Part shown: positions 10,165 through 21,900 of the stretch, piece after piece
How positions within the stretch are numbered: position 1 is the stretch's first letter
Layout: the number at the start of each line of letters is the position of its first letter
Assembly (NCBI RefSeq): GCF_009905375.1
Contig: NC_133647.1
Span: 45,194,506-45,258,505 of the forward strand
Length of the DNA stretch: 64,000 nt
Origin: Apium graveolens
Lineage: Eukaryota > Streptophyta > Magnoliopsida > Apiales > Apiaceae
Reading direction: 5' to 3'
Notes under the pieces: model-generated
Seen by the model: only the letters and a program-made list of their open reading frames with translations
Databases searched by the model: none
Told to the model about the DNA's origin: nothing
Program-made: the position numbers and the translations under genes

Positions 10165-13100
10165 GCAGCCAACATTATTGTACCCTTCATCCCAAAGGAG
10201 ACTAACTTCCTTGCATTCTTAAATGCAAACCAAGCACCTGAAACTTTCAAAAGTTTTGTCAAGTTCTTGTCTGAGACTTACTTTATAGGGGCTCTTACTG
10301 CTAATCCCGTGCTTTACTTGGATGTGTTAGGAATTTTTGGAACACATCAGTAACAAGGACAATTGTGCATGAGAACCAGACTATATCAATTATGATAAAT
10401 TGCACAATCAAAGGCTAACAGGTGGAGATCTTGGAGGATGATGTCAATATGGCATTAGGAATACCTATTGACAAACTGGTGGAGGCTCCAACTCAGGATG
10501 AGCTGTATGAATTCATGGACTTCATCAACTATTCTGAGAAGATCAATATGTCAAGCATGAACAAGAAGCACCTGAGGAGAGAATGGTCCTTCCTGTTTGA
10601 TTCAGTGATAAGGGCTTTCACTTGCAGGAAGTCAGGGTTTGAGAACATATCTAGTGTTGTCCAGAAGATGGTCTACTCAATGGCTCACAATAAACAGCTC
10701 AATGTAGGACACTACATACTGGAGGAATTGAGCACCAGGCTAACCATGCCATTGGAGTCAAGAGGTAAGGAAATTTATCTTCCTAGATTCATTATGTCTG
10801 CTTTAAACTATAAAGTGAATGACATAAATTTGATAAATGGTGTAGATAGATCACAAATAGGAGATTGTAAGCAAGTGTCCAAAATTTTATTTGGATCACT
10901 TATTACTAAGAATAAGGTTCCAGTGGGTCTTAAGTTAACACCTTTCATGATTGAAAGATTTAAGACCTACCCTTATCCTATGCCTGACATGAGGGCTAAT
11001 GCTCAATCTAGTATAGCAATGGTCCTTGAACCTGTGGAAGTACAAACACAGGAACAGCAACAGGGACCTTTCAATGTTGAGACCCTTTCTTCTAAACCAT
11101 TAGCAGCTAGGAAACCAACCACTTTATCCTCTCAAAAGGGTGAAGTGAGTCTAAAGAAAAGAAAGGAGGTAACCTTAACTTTTATGAATGAGAGTGGTGA
11201 GGAACATACAGAACCTGAGTCACCATTGGTCAAAAGGACAAAGAAGGCTAAGAAATCTGAGCTGACAACCCAAACCACCTCTATATCCTCCCAAAAGGAT
11301 GCAGTTGTACAAATGGGACCTAAACAGACTCTAGAGACATCCTCTCAACAAGGTGTTTCTACTGAAAAGAGCATTCTCCCCAATGCATCTTATAAAGAGT
11401 CTGCACAGCCAACACTTGATCAAATTCAAGTATATGGTAGAATAAATAAGGATGGTACACACAGTGAGAGCACATCTTTTGAAGCTCCCTCATCCATTCA
11501 GGGGAAGCTGCCAACACTTACTATTGAACAACAATTCTTAATCCCTCAAATTTCTTCTTCACATACAGTACTTGAATCCATTTCTCAAGTGCAAGCTCAT
11601 TCAAGTGACTTGGTTCAAGAAACCTTGCTCACCACCCAGAAACCATATTTAGTTGGTGAGAGGCTACATGCTAGGGTAAACCTTGATGACACCAACACAA
11701 ACATAGGGATTCATCAGTTTTTACTGAAGACCCCATGGAGATCATTAATGCACCTTCATGCACAAATCAGTCTTCACAGACTGTTAGAATTGAGGGTAGT
11801 ACTCCTGAGGGGGAGCTATTTAAATCCTCTCCAATTCAATTGGAGGTTCCTGTTCAAGGAACAACTCTCCTCAAAACCCTAGCAGAAATTGCATTAGCAG
11901 TTGATGCTATGAGTACAATTGTGAATAATCCTGCTATGGGAGAGGCAAGTTTATCAAATTCATGTGACAGTGCTTTGCAAGAAGCATAAGGGTTTGAGAC
12001 TGGCGCACATGACAGTAACTCAGTCAAATCCCCTCCAATTCAATTGGAGGTTCCCACTATGTGTAACGAACAACAACTTGTCATAACCACAGAGCAATCT
12101 GTGAGTAAAACTGTGACTTCTGTCACAGGTGGTTCTAACCTTCAACCCTCAACCTCTCAACCTCAACAACCTCACCTAATCTCCCAATGGCTCCAAGAAA
12201 CTGCAGATCAACCTTCAACTATTAAAGATCTTAGAATTGATCAGCTTGGAGGCCTTGCACAAATATCACAACAGTTACTCACATCCAACATGTTAAACCA
12301 GGACTACCAAGCTATCATGCTCACCTACCATGCTGATGTTGAAGAAAATCAAGCTAAAATTATTGATGAAGCTAGTAAGGATGCCAACTATGACAAATGG
12401 TTGGATAAGGAGTTTGTTATTGAAATGGATGTTGTACTAGCCCAATTCAGGGAAGAATATCTGACCATCCTGGGGAGCAATGCTAGATCCTTAAACCCAC
12501 AGGAGGTATATGATGCAGTGAATGAGGTATACAAGGATCAGATTAAGGCTTTCCATAACTTTGGAAAAGCACTTTAGATTACTCTCACTGGGCATCAAGA
12601 CAAGATTATGAAGATGGTTAGAAAAAAGATGGATCAAATCATTCCCTCTCAGACTGAGATCAAGAAGCAATTCAAAACATTTTTAGAACAAATGTCTAGG
12701 TGTGATCTCAGTGGGATTGACAAGAGTGTTACACAATTGAAGGATTCTTTTATAGCTTTGCATAAGGTAGTTCAAGATCATATCATAAACTCCAATGACA
12801 CAAGGTGGAAGCTGGATCAAATGCACACTGCAAGATACACTCCTTCCCCTTTGGTTGTTGATGAAATTCAAAAGCATGTGCAAGCTTCATTTGGACCATC
12901 TACTTCTGTCTCTACTTCAGGCTCATCTTCTCAAGATCTCAAGGCACAGGTTGTTTCACTAGAGACCTCAAATAATTTTTTAAATGCTCAAGTCCAAGCT
13001 TTGACCTCTCTCGTCAAAAGTCAACAATCAGATATCAGGAACCTGGTGGACTCTCATAAGCACCTCTAAATGCAGACTTCTGTTGCTTTGGGAGCCATCA

Positions 13101-14959
13101 TGGGGAAGCTCAACATACCATTGCCCTCTCTACCTGAAGAAATAAGGCCAGAATTACCAACTCCCCTACTCATGCATGTCACCAAGACTAAGGGGGATAT
13201 TGAGGCTAGGATTCAACAATCCAGGGATGCTAAAGCTAAATCTAAAGAGCCTATTCAGGTTGGTCAAAGCTCTTCATGTGCCCAAGTTGATATTGGAAAA
13301 GAAAGCCTTTTAAAGGCTGCAGAAGGACCCAATCAAGACCAGGAATTCAGTGAACTTCTTGCAGTACTAAGAATGTCTCTTCAAAATAACTACATGACCT
13401 ACAAGAAAGCTTTGTCCAAGAACATCAACTTCATCAGGGCAGTGGTTGTGAGAATTGATAACTTCTTGTAGAAAAGGATTGTTGTGAATATTAATGATGG
13501 TGGTGTGGACAGATGTCTTCAGGTGTCTATTCCAAATCTTAAAACCTTAAGAGCATCTGAACTGGATGTAATGATTGACAAAGTAAACCCAGTTATTCAA
13601 GAAGACACCCAACTTATCCATGAGCTCAAAAATGCACAGACAACAGCTTTTTCAGAAGCCTATCTATATCCACACAAAGGGGTAGTCTATATCTGTCCAA
13701 GAACCAAACAATGCAAACATCTCCTTGTTCCCAAATACTGTGTCAAATCAAATATGAGGCTGATCATGACCTTGCAGTCTGATCTAAAGTACAAAAGGAG
13801 CAAGAACCATGAGGATGTTGAGATGATAAAGATTTTAGATAGATATCTTGTAAATGTTAACACCATGTTGCCAAACACTCAATACAATCTAATAAATGAC
13901 AAGGATGATGATGAGCAGAAGGATGATAAACAAAAACCTTCTAGCTCAAATCCAAATCAATCTTCAAAAGCAACTGATAGCAAGGACAAGAAGCAGGATG
14001 AGAAGAAGGAAGGTGACAAGAAAAGAGGAGAAGAAAGAAGGAGTAAGAAAAGACATGATGGCTCAGAACCTCAACAAACCCTAAAAATCTAAACAACTCA
14101 AGCTCAATCCTCAAAGCCAACAAACTCCAACATCAAACCACCTCAAACCTCTAAGCCTAAATTCCTCTACAAACAAATTGCCAACACCTTTCTAAAAGTA
14201 CCAATCACCTCTAGCCAAATATCTCCCAAGAAAATCATAAACCTACCTTCTGCAAAGCCATCACTCAAAATTAACTACAAGTCTGTTGAGAGGAAACATA
14301 AGAAATTTGATCATACTGAAAAAGTGGAAGTCACTGAAAGGGCCATTTGGAATTGTTTTAAGCTGAATGATTTTCTACCTTTAAACTGGTGCATCTCAGA
14401 TGAAGATTATTTTCAACAACTAGCTGAGGAAATAGTTAGAGTCTGGGTTGTAACTCTAAGTGAAGAAAGAATCTACTATGAAGATGGATCATTCACATTT
14501 CTAGGCTGTACCTTAATGGACACTTTCTCTCCCATAAAAATTAAAAGAGTGATAAGCTTACTTAAGGATAAGGATACTGCTACAAGAGCATGGATATCTA
14601 TTTTAGTTGAATGGTTGATTGAAAGGGAGGAAAGAAGAGCAAGGAATAAAGCTGAATCTGAGGAGAGGATAAGGAAATATAATGAGGAGATTGAAATATA
14701 CATCAATAGATCAGAAGAACTCAAGGCCAAAGGAATGAGCAGAATTTCTAAAGATGAAAAATTTCTAAACATCAAAGCTAGCAAGTTCACAAGATTTAGG
14801 ATTGATTTGCTAAATGGTTATCTAAAGACAGACAAACTCAAACTTGTGGAAGCTCTAAGTAAGACACCAATCATAGAAGAACTTGAAATTCTTATTTACT
14901 TGAAGGATCTCATTAGAGAAGAAACAGAAGCAAAAACTGTCTTTACCAAAATGTTGTAA
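10165..14959 (+). pseudogene. Long third ORF of Sirevirus-like copia ('envelope-like' position), decayed
   Basis: Readable coding runs follow one another almost without gaps: 10165-10352, 10355-11882 (frame open from 10422), 11735-11989, 12044-12577, 12608-13069, 13070-13471, 13484-14092 and 14324-14959. They are joined by single stops or frame changes, so they were once one ORF of about 1500-1600 codons. The N-terminal part is globular (for example KSFVKFLSETYF, then EDDVNMALGIP). The middle is Ser/Thr/Gln-rich and probably disordered. The C-terminal third has a Lys/Glu/Asp-rich block (13,960-14,060) and a helical end (KFTRFRIDLLNGYLK). The presumed start codon ATG near 10163 reads ATT. No signal peptide or membrane helix is apparent, so the usual 'envelope-like' label is positional only. 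Function unknown. Confidence 0.75.
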
Positions 14960-15066
14960 CTATTTAAACTCAAGAAATCTCCTAATGTATAAATGTTAAA
15001 ATTGTGTCAATTTTTATGTATTAATCTTATTTTCCATTGAAGCTTGGGGTTATTCTTGTTTCTCAC

Positions 15067-15080
15067 AAATTGGGGGAGAT
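15067..15080 (+). other. Polypurine tract of the Sirevirus-like copia element
   Basis: AAATTGGGGGAGAT lies immediately before the LTR start TGTTGTGC at 15081. This is the usual copia second-strand primer sequence and position. Confidence 0.85.
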
Positions 15081-16304
15081 TGTTGTGCAAGACATGCATG
15101 TACAATAACAAGACTAAGTCAAATTGACAACCCTAAATAAGTTGTATTGTAATCTTAGTTTGTATTCTATATTTGTAACATTTAAAATTTGTAAAAATGT
15201 CAAAGAGAAGACTGGAGTCTTTTTCTGTAAACAGTATCAAGCCTAAGAATTCTATTTGGAAGAAGATCAAGAAGATCATGTCTCGGAAGAATTATAAAGA
15301 AGCTTGGAGTTGAATAAATATGTTTTGAGAAAAATGTTCTAAGTCAAGATCTCTACAAGTCACAGATTTTGTGTTATAGAGAAGTCATTCGAGAACTCCA
15401 GAATGACTTATAGAGAAGTCAGAAAAGCTACTAGAGAACTCAGAGATATCGACAAGTCAAATTGAAGACATGAAGATTGGAGATATCGACAAGTCATTTC
15501 TTCACTAGAGAACTCTGAGATATCGACAAGTCAACTAGTTACTAGAGAACTTAGAGATATCGATAATCCAAAGTGAAGACATGAAGATGAGAGATCTCGA
15601 CAAGCTAAATTCTCTTATAGAGAACTCAGAGACCACTACAAGTCAAAACAACTATAGAGTAATGAAAGATCTCTATAAGCCATTATACTTATCGAGATGT
15701 CAAGTTCTCTATATACCAAACTGGAGATCTCGAGGTAAAACTCAAAGTACAAAGTGCAGACCAGTTCATTATCCAAGATTAACAATCAACAAACAATCCA
15801 ATCAGTTGGATTGACAAGTCTACAAAAAGCAGCTTGAAGAGTGCAAGATCAAAGGCCAAGATTAAACTGGAAAAGTAAGGTCACAGGCGTGCAAAATTAG
15901 CAAAGATACACTAGACCGGAAATGGAAAGATTTGATTATCTAAAAATAGGGTTTAGTACATTTTGTTGCATGCTGTGTAATAACCAGTGTTTATTGTTCA
16001 ATAAAGTAAACACTGGATGCTTTGTAAGTTATAACAATTTAGATAAGAAAAATCTTGTATTCTCTCAAGGAAGAAGTTAAGCTCTTTATCAACAAAGAGC
16101 CTAGAAATTTTGTAGCAAAACATTCTTAATTTTAATATAAAATTAAGTGAGTTTTGAAAGATCTGTGTTCTTTACTGTTACTTGTTTAATTTCAATTTTA
16201 ACACATTTCTCTACAAGGTTTAATTTAATTTGTTCACCACCATAAACAAATCAAGAAAAACACTAAAACACATTCACCCCCTGTGTGTTATTCATTACCT
16301 AACA
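15081..16304 (+). repeat. 3' LTR of the Sirevirus-like copia element
   Basis: A 1224-bp LTR from TGTTGTGCAAG (15081) to ACCTAACA (16304), directly after a polypurine tract. It carries many short repeats of the AGAGAACTC / ATATCGACAAGTC type between about 15340 and 15730. No 5' partner is in the window for comparison. Confidence 0.85.
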
Positions 16305-16479
16305 ATCACCAATCTCCTCAGTGAGAAGTGGGATGATATTCAAGTCTACCATACCACTTTCTCTGCTAACATTGCTGATGATGCTCTGGCAACTCATTGT
16401 CTTTCTGGTAGGGGGGTTCGATGAGTTTAAGGAGCCTCCTTATGCCATGGACATCCTTGCTGAGGAAGGAGCAAACTAA
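16305..16479 (+). pseudogene. Unrecognised coding scrap at the copia 3' flank
   Basis: The sequence right after the LTR reads as protein in one frame to about 16415 (LLSEKWDDIQVYH, ADDALATHCL). It then shifts frame at a G-run (16409-16416) to continue FDEFKEPPYAMDILAEEGAN with a stop at 16477-16479. It looks like the C-terminal end of a broken gene into which the copia element inserted. I do not recognise the family. Confidence 0.35.
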
Positions 16480-16831
16480 TCTTGGGGGTTGTTGGGGGTG
16501 TCTTTCTTTTTCATGCTTTTAAATAAATTTGTGCTTGTGCTATGCTAGGGTATATCATTATGCATGATTCATTTTCTCCTTTTTAATGCATTGTTGCTAT
16601 TATGTTTTTAAGACTTTGATTTTGGTTTTTCATCAAGCAAATTACAATCAGATCAAACAAAATTATGTTAAAACACAATGAAGTAATTCAAGTGAACATA
16701 ACATTTTCATTGATGAAAAAATAACATGACCATTGTTGTTTTATCAATGTCATTACAACGACCAAAACCATTATTACATAGTTGATTACAACAAAAAAAA
16801 ATACTACAACATATTTCATCCACTTATTGTT
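16480..16831. other. Non-coding stretch
   Basis: T-rich then A-rich sequence with no coding frame, promoter or repeat structure that I can support. It is presumably the 3' side of the minus-strand GRF ORF. Confidence 0.5.
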
Positions 16832-17179
16832 CTATGTCCTAACCCTGGCATTTTTTAATTCCCCCATGTGAAACAATCGAAGCTCCTGCATCTGCTCTTC
16901 ATTAGCCTTTATGCGACTTAACAAATCATTGATCACAGCTCGTACTCTAGTGGACATTGGAGGATCAACCCATCTGAAATAGTTACATCCTCTAATCCCA
17001 TTTATGCAACTCATGAATCTTCTTTCAGCATTGTTTTCAGTCCATGCTGGTCTTGAAATCGTCATAGACCCGCAGTAGCAATTTTCCCCCATTTCACCAC
17101 CTAAATGTGCTTGATTTTGATTTTGAAATTGTACAAATGGTGTGTGACTTACAAAAACAACTCCTAAACCCGATTGCAA
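16832..17179 (-). CDS. Small GRF-type zinc-finger protein (At4g04775-like)
   Basis: A 115-codon ORF. From the second in-frame Met (MGENCYCGS, about residue 30) it shows the GRF zinc-finger pattern: C-x-C, then RPAWTENNAERRF, a third Cys (MSC), a fourth Cys (GCNYFRW) and the following W-x-D. After it comes a helical tail (VRAVINDLLSRIKANEEQ, KNARVRT) likely to form a coiled coil. This layout matches short plant proteins annotated as At4g04775-like, which are often multi-copy and carried near transposons. GRF fingers bind single-stranded nucleic acid in other proteins. The role here is unknown. The first 29 residues may be leader or a mis-called start. Possibly a gene fragment. Confidence 0.6.
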   Translation of the reverse strand: MQSGLGVVFVSHTPFVQFQNQNQAHLGGEMGENCYCGSMTISRPAWTENNAERRFMSCINGIRGCNYFRWVDPPMSTRVRAVINDLLSRIKANEEQMQELRLFHMGELKNARVRT

Positions 17180-17364
17180 GCCTTATATCGGACTGATAGT
17201 CATTGTAATAGTGAAATTACAAAATTGTCCCTGACAGTGTTAGTGTAGAGTTAATGGCGGGTACACACTTTGCAGCATTTTTCAATCATTAGATACACAC
17301 ATGTATTACTGAAACATTAGATACACAATATGCAGTAAAGTCAAACTTTGGGTACACAATATGC

Positions 17365-18679
17365 ATTTTACTCTTCAAGATATTGCTGGGCAAATATGGT
17401 TGGAGCACCATCTTTAACTCTAACTCAGGATTCAGGATTTTACCTAGGAATACTTTTGTCTCCAATTATGACCGGTCTTATGGCTGTCAAGGAAAATTCA
17501 GAGACAACCTTGTTTGTAAAGAACAGTTGAAGTGGCAAATCGAAAATGGTGAATTGGTCTTTCTGGCATGATATCTGGAAAATGATCAAGGTGGGCTTAG
17601 TGTTACTTATAGCAGACTTTATATACCATTTCTCCAGCTTAGGGTTAACAAATCAAATTCATTTTGGAGAAGGGAACCGAGGGGATGGGAGATTGATCAA
17701 GTTAAAAGTCTGCAGCAATTAATATGGAAATTGAATTCAAGGCGTCTAACTGTTATGATATCATTTCTCCAGTTCCAAGTTGAGAGGGTCCATGGAAATT
17801 GATATGGAAGCAAAAGATAGCACCTAAAGTTAAATTATTCCTGTGGCAATGAACTTAGACATTTCTGAAACGTAGAAACATTTTACAAGAGGATACTTGC
17901 AGCTGCAGGTGGTGCCACACGGAGAGTGAGACCATAAACCATCTTTTATGGAAATGTGAATTGGCACAAAAAGCATGGAGCATGTTGGACTAGTTAGAAG
18001 TAAAAATTGATTTTTGATTAGACTACTGTTTCAAGATAAATTGCCTCTAAAAATTCCAGAGTAGGAGGATTATGTCTAGCATCAACACTCTGGACTATAT
18101 GGCTAGCTCGTAATGAATTTTTGTTCAACAAAAATACAGGATCAAAGATCATGAATTGCATATTTTTTTTTTTTTAATAAAGCATAGATCCTTGAGATGG
18201 GTACTGGGTTGGCAAGCAAATTAATATTTCCAGAGCATGGAAATGTTTGGATTAGAGCCCCAGGTCAGGCTTCAAGAGCAAAATCACTGTCATACCGTTG
18301 GTTAAAATAATGGAATATTGGTCTTAAAACCGTAATTCTGATAGGCTTCATTTACGGTACGGGGCATGGAAATTAAGTAAAACCTTTAGAAGGTGCAATG
18401 CAGGTGTCGTGGTGATAAATGGTATTCTGGGGTGGATATTGGAAATAGGTAGTCTAGGTGCAGGAAGATGGTGTTTTATTGTTCGTCGACGAATTCCAGG
18501 CAGCTCAGAAGACTTATAATTTGTTGAGTAGTTGTTTCAAGTATTTATAGTGTTTCATTTCTAGCTGCTGTTCTGGGCATAGCCTATAGTTGTAACGGGA
18601 GAGAGAGTATTGCTGGCTCTCTTCTACTTTGTCTACTGGGTTTATTATATTTATAATTTATTGCCTTCCAAAAAAAAAA
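17365..18679 (+). mobile_element. L1-type LINE 3' remnant with poly(A) tract
   Basis: Heavily mutated plus-strand coding with the zf-RVT domain typical of plant L1 elements. The sequence around 17800-17850 encodes KIAPKVKLFLW, and 17890-17990 encodes CSCRWCHTESETINHLLWKC, the Cys/His pattern after the reverse transcriptase. A decayed tail follows and ends in an A-run at about 18669-18679, typical of target-primed insertion. Endonuclease and RT core are missing, so it is 5' truncated. I could not define target duplications. Confidence 0.7.
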
Positions 18680-18968
18680 TTACATCACAAACGCAGATAA
18701 ATATATAACCAAATTGTCTACGGCTTTAGGCTCAATCTTGGATTTTTCGTTATAGAGGAAAATGATTGTTCTTCAAACTGTCCACCCTTTCCAAGGGGTA
18801 TTCAGAACATTCAGCTGTACACTTGCTAAATAAACTAATTCCATTTCTCTAAAAGTTAATCTAATTTCTAGATTTTCAACCAGCTAAACCTAGAACACTG
18901 GAAAAATGTGAACTTGAAAGTTTCTTGATCATCAATATTTTTGTCAGTGATTTGTACCTTAAGATTAG

Positions 18969-21900
18969 CTAGCTGCCTGTTTGCACGGCAGCTGAATTAA
19001 CATTATCCAGCAAGAATCCGTATAATTTTTTCTTCAAGCCTTCTATCCTCTCATTAGTCCCACTTCCACTGGTCACTGAATCGTCTAACCACTGATTAAC
19101 CCTCTTGAGCTGCCCTAAAAGGCATGCGATCTCTACGTCTCTTTCTCCTTTTTGTAATCCAAATCCTTTATTTACGGAAGCATCCAAATAGTCTAAAAAC
19201 CACGCTTGTGATGCCGAGAGCAATTTTTCAGCTAATTTAGCTGCCACCTGCAATCCATTTCCTTTTGACCAAACTTCACTTTCGTAGGTTGCTTTTTTAG
19301 TTGCCGAGAGATGTTTTGAAGTATATGATGATGATGTCTTTGAACTTGAACCTGGCCCAATGGCTTTGTGGTTTCTTGGACTTTGTTTTTTGTCAGGTGA
19401 ATGGTTTTCTACATCAACTTCTGTCGCAGTATTTTCTAGAATCACAAAATGACATTTCTCAGCATTGACGTCGCCCATCTTATCTTCCTTGGTAAACAAA
19501 TTAAACTTAGAAAGATTGGTCCCAACAGCAGCTTGAACCCAAGATAAAGTATTCTTGTCCCCGAAATTGTTATACATTTCAGAGAATGAGCATTGCAAGC
19601 TACTCTCTTCATGAAATCTCAAGGCATCAATATCAGTAGCTACTCTATGCATTTTCTGATGAAGGATCAAAAAATCTTCAACAAGAGGCAATGAAGACTC
19701 TTTTTCAGATGACTCACATAGTTCTGCAAACATTCTGGATCATAAAAAAATAAGTAAAACTATTGCAGCTAGATTCTTAAAAACATTCTGATATGCTGGA
19801 GGAGTTTAGTTCAAGGCAAAATCCCTTTTTCAGTAATAACTACAGGAATAACATCATGTCCAACATAACAGCAAACCAAAAAAGCACATTAAATAACAAA
19901 GTTAGGTATTTTTCATTTATTTTATATACCAAAATATTAATAATTATTTGATTTAACAGACAAATGAAACAATAATTGATCTACCACATGTGAAGAGAGA
20001 GTGCACATGTAAGTGAGGAGAGGGTGCACATGTAAATGAAGATAATACACAATGTAGCAGCAAGGCCAGATAACAGCTATGTCTTCATTATCTCATGAAC
20101 AGTCATATTGATTCAATTAAGAATCATTGTCATTTAATCATATTTTCTTTACAATAACCTCTTTTAGAGGAAGTTTGACTGCCTCGAACATAGTCCTACA
20201 CAGAAAGGAATTTAAACTGGACATAACTAGGATCCTCTGTTAAGATTATATCAGTTCTCTTCCCCTAGGATCCTCTGTTTTTAAGATTATATCAGTTCTC
20301 TTCCCGTATGTACCGGTACATACGGGAAGAGAACTGATATAATCTTAAAAACAGAGGATCCTAGGGGAAGAGAACTGATATAATCTTTTGGAAATTTAGA
20401 GTTTTTGTGCAAGGTATATGTCATCCAGAGCTACTTGCTTTTGCTTTCTTACCATAGGTGATAGGACCATTGTTTTCCTACAATTTTCATTTTTGCGCAT
20501 GTCTGCCAAGTTTACTATCGTGGAATCATAAACTGGGTAAACTCGCTGGTATGTTGTTGACCGAATTTCTTACGCGTATCTAACAGTATTTCAAAACAAC
20601 AATTTGTCTTTGCTGGTATGCTCTTTTTTTTGCTAAATACAGTCTAATAACTGAACTTTACCCAGCATCTAAAATAAAAAAGGGAAATTTAATAACACTT
20701 TTGAGCTTTTTACACTTATTGGATAATATGTTATTCTGTTTGATTTAAAATTACAGCAATAGTGCGGATCAATTTTCAATAACCATAAAACCGGAAATCT
20801 TTCATTCTTTTAAGAGATAAACAAGTAAATTCTATGAGGCTCTAGTATTATTGATCACTCCAGTCAGATTTAAAGAACCTGTAACCACAAAATATAAGCT
20901 TATAACATGTGATCTACATCTCCTTGACCAAAGGCTTTCTTGATTAATTATTTAATATTTAGGAGCCTAGGAAGCTGGTGTCGACTCTTTAAAAACATAT
21001 GCAAAATTATTGTATATACTCTTCGTATCTTATGTCATTAAAAAAATTATGTATTTCTACATGGACTATTAGAAAATAATGATAAAAAATATATGAAGAA
21101 AAATTACAGCCACACAAATAAGATAAACAGACCATATAACATGCCCAAAATAACACACTAGGAGAGATGAATTGTGAAAATAATTTCTGAAGTAACATTA
21201 GCACAAAGATAAAATTTACATAACCATAGAAAATAATGTTAGCCAACAAATTACATTGAGCACTTAGAAAACAGTACGAATGATGAGCCCTTGTTAGTAA
21301 ATTACATACCTCATACATTGAAGGGCATTTTCCGTGGCTGACGTCTCTTGTAATGCATATACAGCAGCCACAAATCGAGAGTTTCTGTGAGACAAAACTT
21401 CCTGAGAAGCACCAAAATTTAAGCAGATAATAGTATTTGAAATGAAATGATAAGCTCAAGGGTTAAGGAATGCAATTATAATTACCTTTCCCAGATCATT
21501 GACAGTAGATGGAAGAGAACCCCGTGATATCTTTGCATCGGACCAAGTTCTGAGACTGAGGGGAACCTTAAAGAGATGACCTAAATTTGTGCCATCAGTT
21601 GACTGCTTTAAGACTTTTCTAATAGCCTTACTGACAGGGCTTGGTGAATCATTCGCATTTTTGTTTTGTAGTGGTGAAACACCCATATTTAGAGGCTTAA
21701 GTGTTGATTTTTTTTCAGATAACTGATTTATGCTTGGGGGAACATGTTTAAATTGTGAAAGGTTCGAACTTGAATGCTTAGAGGCTAAATCCCTCTCTGA
21801 TGCACCATTCTTGTTGGAAAGACCATGTTGAGTGGGAGAAATTCTGGGACTTGGAGGCCTTAATGTTGAATCTTTATCTGACAAGGATTTTCTATTTGGA

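Larger units (their letters stand above)
4181..16304 (+). mobile_element. Sirevirus-like Ty1/copia element, 5' truncated and decayed
   Basis: Plus-strand copia order is visible: pre-protease spacer (4198-4389), protease, GAG-pre-integrase, integrase, RT, RNase H (to 9278), a repeat-rich stretch, a long third ORF (10165-14959), polypurine tract and 3' LTR (15081-16304). A long extra ORF between RNase H and the 3' LTR is the hallmark of the Sirevirus/Maximus lineage of copia. The gag and 5' LTR are absent because Athila element 2 broke the element at 4180/4181. A solo LTR (5640-7302) interrupts the integrase-RT junction. Stops and frameshifts throughout mean it is dead. Confidence 0.8.

Noticed and set aside
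21007..21459. 150-codon minus-strand ORF within the DUF936 gene
   Set aside because: It reads exon 3 in the wrong frame and continues into intron sequence. The correct frame with GT...AG sites gives the family sequence [10 protein letters not shown].
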